A stretch of 9,594 nucleotides of DNA from Bacteroidota bacterium. Its GTDB lineage: Bacteria; Bacteroidota; Bacteroidia; NS11-12g; UBA9320. Numbering within the stretch: the stretch's first letter is position 1; each line of letters begins with the position of its first letter. Position numbers and translations under genes: made by a program. Where the stretch lies: the NCBI GenBank assembly GCA_003485825.1, contig DNHN01000061.1:336-9929 (forward strand), read 5' to 3'. Below are positions 5,054 to 9,594 of the stretch, piece by piece. The notes beneath the pieces were generated by a model. The model was given only the letters and a program-made list of their open reading frames with translations, searched no databases and was not told the origin of the DNA.

Positions 5054-7438
5054 TTAGAATTTAGGAAATTTACTTGGATCATTTTCGTGCATCATATAAT
5101 AGACGAGCTCAAACAACTCTTCTGCATTGGATTTAGAGAAATAATCTCCGTCTGTACCATATGCAGGTCTGTGGTCCTGTGAAGTCAGCGTGCGTGGAGC
5201 ACTATCCAAGTACTTGTAGCCTTCTTGTTCTTCCAGTACTTTTTGCATCATAAATCCAGTAGCACCGCCTTTTACGTCTTCATCCATAAAGACTACTTTA
5301 TTGGTCTTCATTAATGATTCTACTATATTGTGGTTGACATCAAAAGGTAGAAGAGACTGAACATCAATTAATTCTACAGAGATTCCTTTTTCTGTTAATA
5401 GAGCGATACCTTCTTGAGCTATTCGTACACAACTTCCATAGGTGATTACTGTTACGTCTTCACCATATTGTAAGGTTTCGGGCACCCCTACAGGTACTGT
5501 AAACTCTGACAAGTTGGTGGGTACTTTTTCTTTTAGTCTGTATCCGTTGAGGCACTCAATGATAAGTGCTGGCTCATCCGATTGTAAAATGGTATTATAG
5601 AAACCTGCAGCTCTGGTCATGTCTCTAGGTACCAACACATTCATGCCTCGTACAGCGTTAAGTATCATTCCCATAGGTGACCCACTGTGCCATATTCCTT
5701 CTAGTCTGTGTCCGCGAGTTCTTATGATTAGCGGATACTTCTGCCCACCCTTTGTTCTATACTGCACAGTGGCTATATCGTCACTCATCATTTGTACTCC
5801 ATAAAGGAGGTAGTCAAGATATTGGATCTCTGCTATAGGTCTCAGCCCACGAAGAGATGCTCCTATCGCTTGACCTACGATGGTATTTTCACGAATACCC
5901 ATGTCCATAACACGGTGCTCCCCGTGCTTTTCTTGCAGTCCAGCAAACCCTTGGTTTACATCACCAATTTTTCCTACATCCTCTCCGAAAGCAATTACTT
6001 CAGGGCGAGTGCTAAATATGTGGTCAAAGTTCTGGTTAAGTATTTCAAAACCGTTGAGTTCTTCATTGTCTTCACTGTATTCTGGTTTTATTTCTACGAC
6101 CTTTAGAGCACTTTGTGGGGACTGACTGTGCAGGTGACTACTGTAAGTATCTTGATACTTAGCTAAATACTGAGTATAATATTCTTGCAGGGCAGTGATG
6201 GCAGGGCTTCCAATGTGATTTCTGAGTACATTATGGATGGTTTTTAGAATATCCTTTCTTCCGGGATCCATCGTGCTTTGCAAAGCTGTTGCTGCAGTTG
6301 AATCTATATCGTTTAACAAGCTCACAGCCTCCGCTATTTCTGCTTTTATTTCTCTTGTAAACGCGGTCCAAGCAGCTCTTTTAGCTTCTTTCACTTCGGT
6401 TTGAGCTTGTTTTTCTAGTGACGCTATTTCTTCCTCTTCTGCAATCTTATTGTCTAGCATCCACGTTCGCATTTTAGTAACGCAGTCGTGCTCTATTTCC
6501 CAAGCTAGCCTGTCCTTAGACTTGTATCTTTCGTGTGACCCTGAGGTAGAGTGACCCTGTGGTTGGGTCAGTTCTTTTACGTGCACCACTACTGGAGTAT
6601 ATTTTTTACGGCATACTTCAGCTGCTTTTTTATAAGCGTTTATAAGCGCAGGATAGTCCCATCCATTTACGGTGATAAGCTCTATTCCCGTTCCAAACTT
6701 GTCCGTTTTAAAACCAGATAATATCGAACTTAGGTTTTGTTTAGTAGTTTGATGTTTAGCGTGTACAGATATTCCATATTCGTCATCCCAGATGCTAACC
6801 AGCATGGGTACTTGCATTACACCTGCTGCATTTATACTTTCCCAAAAGTGTCCTTCAGAGGTGCTTGCATTGCCTATAGTCGCCCAGGCTACTTCGTTTC
6901 CTTGTTTAGAAAAATTAGTAGACTGATGAAGGTCTTTATTGAACTTATATACTTTCGAAGCAAAGGCAAGTCCTAGAGCTCGAGGCATTTGACCCGCAGT
7001 TGGGGAAATATCTGAGGATATGTTAATTCGGTCTGTCTGCGGAAGCCACTCACCATTATCATCTAGCATGCGAGTACCAAAGTGACCATTCATGCTTCTA
7101 CCAGCACTACTTGGTTCATGCTCGGTGCTAGGGTGTGCGTAAAGTTGAGCAAAGAATTTTTGTACATCACTTAATCCAAGTGCAAACATGATTGTTTGGT
7201 CACGGTAGTAACCCGCTCGGAAATCTCCGTCTTGCATATAGCGGGCCATAGCCACCTGAGCAATCTCTTTGCCATCTCCAAAAATTCCAAATTTTGCTTT
7301 CCCAGTTAAGACCTCTTTACGACCAATAAGCGAAGTTTGTCTGCTCTTGTATGCGGTGATATAGTCACTCTTTACTTGGTCAATAAATTCTTGCTTTGAT
7401 ATAGATGCTGATGATTGCTTTGCCACGTCTGTTACCAT
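5054..7438 (-). CDS. 2-oxoacid dehydrogenase E1, fused alpha and beta subunits (probably branched-chain type)
   Basis: Thiamine-diphosphate enzyme that decarboxylates a 2-oxoacid and passes the acyl group to the lipoyl domain of E2. The 794-residue chain fuses E1-alpha (about 15-325) to E1-beta (about 460-780) through a Glu/Lys/Ala-rich helical linker. Alpha-domain hallmarks include YYRDQTIMFALG, an SxGRSMNGHFG segment, and the cofactor motif in the form GNASTSEGHFWE (189-200) ... WDDEYGIS. Beta-domain hallmarks are AFGEDVG (483-489), MGIRENTIVGQAIG with Glu517 where the ThDP-activating Glu belongs, IRTRGHR, HSGSP (584-588), LVPRD and FMDEDVKGGATG. Start: ATG 7438 is chosen; an in-frame TTG at 7456 lies within the promoter box. 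Fused E1 chains are common in Bacteroidota and often labelled 2-oxoisovalerate dehydrogenase; substrate is not proven here, and pyruvate or another 2-oxoacid remains possible. No E2 or E3 gene is nearby. It lies 52 bases after the T9SS gene on the same strand. Confidence 0.9.
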   Translation of the reverse strand: MVTDVAKQSSASISKQEFIDQVKSDYITAYKSRQTSLIGRKEVLTGKAKFGIFGDGKEIAQVAMARYMQDGDFRAGYYRDQTIMFALGLSDVQKFFAQLYAHPSTEHEPSSAGRSMNGHFGTRMLDDNGEWLPQTDRINISSDISPTAGQMPRALGLAFASKVYKFNKDLHQSTNFSKQGNEVAWATIGNASTSEGHFWESINAAGVMQVPMLVSIWDDEYGISVHAKHQTTKQNLSSILSGFKTDKFGTGIELITVNGWDYPALINAYKKAAEVCRKKYTPVVVHVKELTQPQGHSTSGSHERYKSKDRLAWEIEHDCVTKMRTWMLDNKIAEEEEIASLEKQAQTEVKEAKRAAWTAFTREIKAEIAEAVSLLNDIDSTAATALQSTMDPGRKDILKTIHNVLRNHIGSPAITALQEYYTQYLAKYQDTYSSHLHSQSPQSALKVVEIKPEYSEDNEELNGFEILNQNFDHIFSTRPEVIAFGEDVGKIGDVNQGFAGLQEKHGEHRVMDMGIRENTIVGQAIGASLRGLRPIAEIQYLDYLLYGVQMMSDDIATVQYRTKGGQKYPLIIRTRGHRLEGIWHSGSPMGMILNAVRGMNVLVPRDMTRAAGFYNTILQSDEPALIIECLNGYRLKEKVPTNLSEFTVPVGVPETLQYGEDVTVITYGSCVRIAQEGIALLTEKGISVELIDVQSLLPFDVNHNIVESLMKTNKVVFMDEDVKGGATGFMMQKVLEEQEGYKYLDSAPRTLTSQDHRPAYGTDGDYFSKSNAEELFELVYYMMHENDPSKFPKF

Positions 7439-7453
7439 ATAATTTGAATGGTG

Positions 7454-7461
7454 CAAAGATA
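7454..7461 (-). promoter_or_regulatory. Candidate -7 box for the E1 gene
   Basis: On the minus strand this is TATCTTTG, an exact TAnnTTTG match and the same octamer as in front of dusB. It lies 15 bases upstream of the chosen ATG at 7438, so the predicted leader is only about 10 bases. No good -33 element is seen. It argues for translation from ATG 7438 and for independent transcription of E1 from within the gap after the T9SS gene. Confidence 0.5.
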
Positions 7462-7490
7462 AGGTTATTCTTCCACTCTCTTTATATGAC

Positions 7491-8210
7491 CTATCGGACG
7501 AGTTTTTTGCTGATCAGTTTCCCGTCTACAAGCGCTTGTAAATAGTACACTCCTTTTGGTGCTGTGGTGATAGTAATGGTGAGGTGGTCTTGTACTCGCA
7601 TCTCGTCATAATCCACCTGTCTACCTTGAATGTCTTGTATTCCTAGAATGTGTATAGGTTTGGTAGAGGAGAGCATAAACAGGCCATTGGAAGAGGGGTT
7701 TGGATAGATGTTGAGCAAAGCGTTAGACACATCAAATACGGATGCAGAGCCATCTGCCTTTATCACTAACTTATAGCCCTCTGTGGTATCCGGAACGGGT
7801 AGAGCAATAAAACCTGCTACAGCGTAAACTGTTGTAGCTATTTTTAGATCATAGACCCCTACCTGAGCTTGAGTTGGGTTTCCTTTGAGATTGACACATC
7901 CAACTGCCCTCCACGTGAAAGCACAACTTGGGGGGTTACACGTGTAGTCAAAACCTGAAGGTAGCCCGATAACATTATCTACGACTACTGAGTCAATCGT
8001 TGCGTTCAGGCTTTGCCCTGCAAAGACTACAGCGGTATCTTTTAGCGCCAATACTTGAAAACTAAAATCGTAGGCCTGGTCTGCAATGGCAGGGTCAGGT
8101 TGCTGAGGGTACACCCCTGCAGTAGTTATACTATTGTCTGGGGTACAACTTTGAGCATGTGTGAAGACGAGAGAAAAAGAGAATACGGTGATTAGTAAAA
8201 GTCTTTTCAT
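7491..8210 (-). CDS. Secreted protein with C-terminal T9SS (type A) sorting domain
   Basis: A 239-residue exported protein of unknown specific function. Residues 1-20 (MKRLLLITVFSFSLVFTHAQ) form a classical signal peptide, with cleavage likely after Gln20. The mature part has four cysteines (22, 91, 96, 105) and an Ig-like stretch, with GLPSGFDYTCNPPSC followed by GNPTQAQVGVYDLKI, resembling bacterial putative-Ig folds. The C-terminal 75 residues are a T9SS type A sorting signal: LLNIYPNPSSNGLFML (165-180), a beta-rich middle, then KGVYYLQALVDGKLISKKLVR to the end. Such proteins cross the outer membrane through the type IX system and are released or anchored at the surface. ATG 8210 is preferred over ATG 8231 because it gives a clean Lys-Arg signal peptide start. 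It precedes the E1 gene and is divergent from the TonB receptor gene, which may share its regulation. Confidence 0.87.
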   Translation of the reverse strand: MKRLLLITVFSFSLVFTHAQSCTPDNSITTAGVYPQQPDPAIADQAYDFSFQVLALKDTAVVFAGQSLNATIDSVVVDNVIGLPSGFDYTCNPPSCAFTWRAVGCVNLKGNPTQAQVGVYDLKIATTVYAVAGFIALPVPDTTEGYKLVIKADGSASVFDVSNALLNIYPNPSSNGLFMLSSTKPIHILGIQDIQGRQVDYDEMRVQDHLTITITTAPKGVYYLQALVDGKLISKKLVR

Positions 8211-8226
8211 AACAAGTAGGTTTAGA

Positions 8227-8234
8227 TACATTTG
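8227..8234 (+). promoter_or_regulatory. Candidate -7 box for the TonB receptor gene
   Basis: TACATTTG is an exact TAnnTTTG match, 13 bases before the receptor start codon at 8248, implying a very short leader of roughly 8-10 bases. No TTG-type -33 element is seen about 20 bases upstream, which is within the start of the divergent T9SS gene. Confidence 0.42.
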
Positions 8235-8240
8235 TAAAAA

Positions 8241-8248
8241 CGAAGATA
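8241..8248 (-). promoter_or_regulatory. Weak candidate -7 box for the T9SS protein gene
   Basis: On the minus strand this reads TATCTTCG, one mismatch from TAnnTTTG, and predicts a leader of about 25 bases before ATG 8210. It touches the first base of the divergent receptor start codon, so the two promoter regions interleave within 22 bases. Confidence 0.28.
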
Positions 8249-9594
8249 TGCGTATCTACCTATTCATCCAAGTGGTCTTTTGTATTATGGTAACTTCACT
8301 ATATGGTCAAAGTTCATTTGTGTACCAAGGTAAGGTGGTAAATGAGAGTGGTGAATCACTTATTGGGGCTCAGTTAACTTTTTTGGTTGCAAATAAAGTG
8401 CTAGGCATCAGCGATATAAACGGCGAGTTCTATGTGGAAACGGAAGAGCTTATTTTAAGAGTGAAACAGATGGGTTACCAAGATAGAACCATTACTTCAG
8501 AAGATACACTCGTGGTTATGCGAGAAGCCTCTAGTATGCTCAATACTGTTGTGGTCTCTGAGAATAAAAGGTCTTCCGAGCTTAAGAAGGCAACAGTTTC
8601 ACTAGAAATAATACACCCAAACTTCATTGTCAATACGGCTCCTACCAATCTAGAAGAAAGTATAGGTAGAATTAATGGCGTACAGGTGGTGGATAACCAG
8701 CCGACTATACGGAGTGGAAGTGGGTGGAGCTACGGTGCAGGTTCTAGGGTGCAAGTGCTTGTAGATGGTGTACCCATGCTCAGTGGAGATGCCGGTCAGC
8801 CATTGTGGACCTTTGTACCAACAGAAGGCATACAAGGGGTAGAAATTATTAAAGGAGCCAGTTCTGTTATTTACGGTAGTTCAGCATTAAATGGTGTAAT
8901 CAATATTAAGACAAAAAACCCGAGTGATAAACCATTTACACAAGTGACCACATCTACTGGGTTTTATGATTTACCAAAGAGAAGATCACTTCGCTACCAA
9001 GGACGTACGAGAAATACAGTTTCAAATATTACTGCGTATCATACGGGCACATACCAAGGGTTTGGGTTGACGGTGGGGTTAAATGCTCTGAGAGATGAGA
9101 GCTATAAAATGAGCGATTACGATAATCGATTGCGTGGTACACTAGGTCTTCGCAAAACGGTGAGTAAGTACAACTTGATTTATGGACTGAATACAACCTA
9201 TCAGCAAGGTACATCAGGTAGTTTTTTGCTTTGGGAGTCGTATGACCTAGGATATACCGCATTAGATAGTGGTGGCACCGATAATCAGGTAAACCGCTTG
9301 AGTATAGATCCGTATATTAAATGGAGCACGGGTAAATTTAAGCATACACTAAATACACGATACCTGTGGATAAACAATGACGTGGATAATGGTGACCCTA
9401 CTATTGACCAATCTAACAGCTCCAATCTGGTCTATGCAGAGTATCAGTCGAGTTTCAGTTTGCCGAAGAATGAGTTTAATGCTACTGGTGGTGTAGTTGC
9501 TATCAACACAGAAACTAACTCGCCACTGTATAGCGGAACACAGCGTGCAACAAACTATGCCGCTTACTTGCAGTTAGAAAAAGGCTGGAATAGG
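8248..9594 (+). CDS. TonB-dependent outer-membrane receptor (3' end missing)
   Basis: Outer-membrane beta-barrel transporter that takes up a ligand using energy passed on by TonB. The frame is open from ATG 8248 to the right edge (449 codons) with no stop. Residues 1-21 are a signal peptide (MRIYLFIQVVFCIMVTSLYG then Gln). Residues about 24-92 form a carboxypeptidase-regulatory-like domain (YQGKVVNESGESLIGAQ ... GISDINGEFYV), the usual N-terminal extension in Bacteroidota receptors. A TonB-box-like stretch, LNTVVVSE (98-105), precedes the plug domain (about 110-222), which has NLEESIGRINGVQV, VQVLVDGVPM and the hallmark GVEIIKGASSVIYGSSALNGVINI region at 197-220. Barrel strands follow with alternating polar and aromatic residues. 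The plug is of the siderophore/vitamin receptor style and not obviously SusC (no SusC-type length or partner SusD seen in the window). The ligand cannot be inferred. Divergent from the T9SS protein gene. Confidence 0.93.
   Translation, partial: MRIYLFIQVVFCIMVTSLYGQSSFVYQGKVVNESGESLIGAQLTFLVANKVLGISDINGEFYVETEELILRVKQMGYQDRTITSEDTLVVMREASSMLNTVVVSENKRSSELKKATVSLEIIHPNFIVNTAPTNLEESIGRINGVQVVDNQPTIRSGSGWSYGAGSRVQVLVDGVPMLSGDAGQPLWTFVPTEGIQGVEIIKGASSVIYGSSALNGVINIKTKNPSDKPFTQVTTSTGFYDLPKRRSLRYQGRTRNTVSNITAYHTGTYQGFGLTVGLNALRDESYKMSDYDNRLRGTLGLRKTVSKYNLIYGLNTTYQQGTSGSFLLWESYDLGYTALDSGGTDNQVNRLSIDPYIKWSTGKFKHTLNTRYLWINNDVDNGDPTIDQSNSSNLVYAEYQSSFSLPKNEFNATGGVVAINTETNSPLYSGTQRATNYAAYLQLEKGWNR

Noticed and set aside
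7439..7456. TTG start for the E1 gene at 7456
   Set aside because: The TTG is part of the TATCTTTG promoter box, so it would lie upstream of the transcript start; ATG 7438 is six codons in and fits better.
8211..8231. T9SS protein start at ATG 8231
   Set aside because: It adds seven residues before a complete signal peptide that already starts with Met-Lys-Arg at 8210.
7491..9594. SusC/SusD-type polysaccharide uptake locus
   Set aside because: No SusD-like lipoprotein or glycan enzyme is in the window, the secreted neighbour is a T9SS protein, and the receptor plug looks like a general TonB-dependent receptor.

Overview
This 9.6-kb window is ordinary chromosomal DNA from a member of the Bacteroidota. 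Four things point there: a protein with a C-terminal type IX secretion (T9SS) sorting domain; a TonB-dependent receptor that begins with a carboxypeptidase-regulatory-like domain; a single-chain E1 alpha/beta 2-oxoacid dehydrogenase; and repeated TAnnTTTG promoter -7 boxes with few clear Shine-Dalgarno sequences. The sequence does not fix the family or genus. I see no rRNA, tRNA, CRISPR array, insertion sequence or phage gene.

Layout. On the minus strand at the left edge is the 5' two-thirds of a dusB-type tRNA-dihydrouridine synthase. Divergent from it, a CPBP-family intramembrane protease overlaps cdsA (CDP-diacylglycerol synthase) by 8 bases. After an 80-base gap with a good promoter box comes a 425-residue glutamate dehydrogenase, then a SprT-like zinc protease, then mscL. 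The mscL frame is cut by one in-frame TAA between its two membrane helices, yet the rest of the protein is intact in the same frame. A strong bidirectional terminator at 4955-4996 closes the plus-strand block.

On the minus strand, the T9SS-sorted secreted protein is followed by the 794-residue E1 alpha/beta fusion, which converges on mscL at that terminator. Divergent from the T9SS gene, 37 bases away, is a TonB-dependent outer-membrane receptor that runs off the right edge.

How the genes relate. CPBP protease and cdsA are probably co-transcribed and may be translationally coupled. Gdh and E1 are central nitrogen and carbon metabolism. The T9SS protein and the TonB receptor share a short divergent promoter region and may be co-regulated cell-surface genes, but nothing in the sequence proves a functional link. 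The longest gene-free stretch is 120 bases (4934-5053), so there are no large unexplained gaps. I found no convincing novel multi-gene system. The most notable observation is the interrupted mscL; smaller ones are an inverted repeat just upstream of it and the non-canonical thiamine-diphosphate motif of the E1 enzyme.
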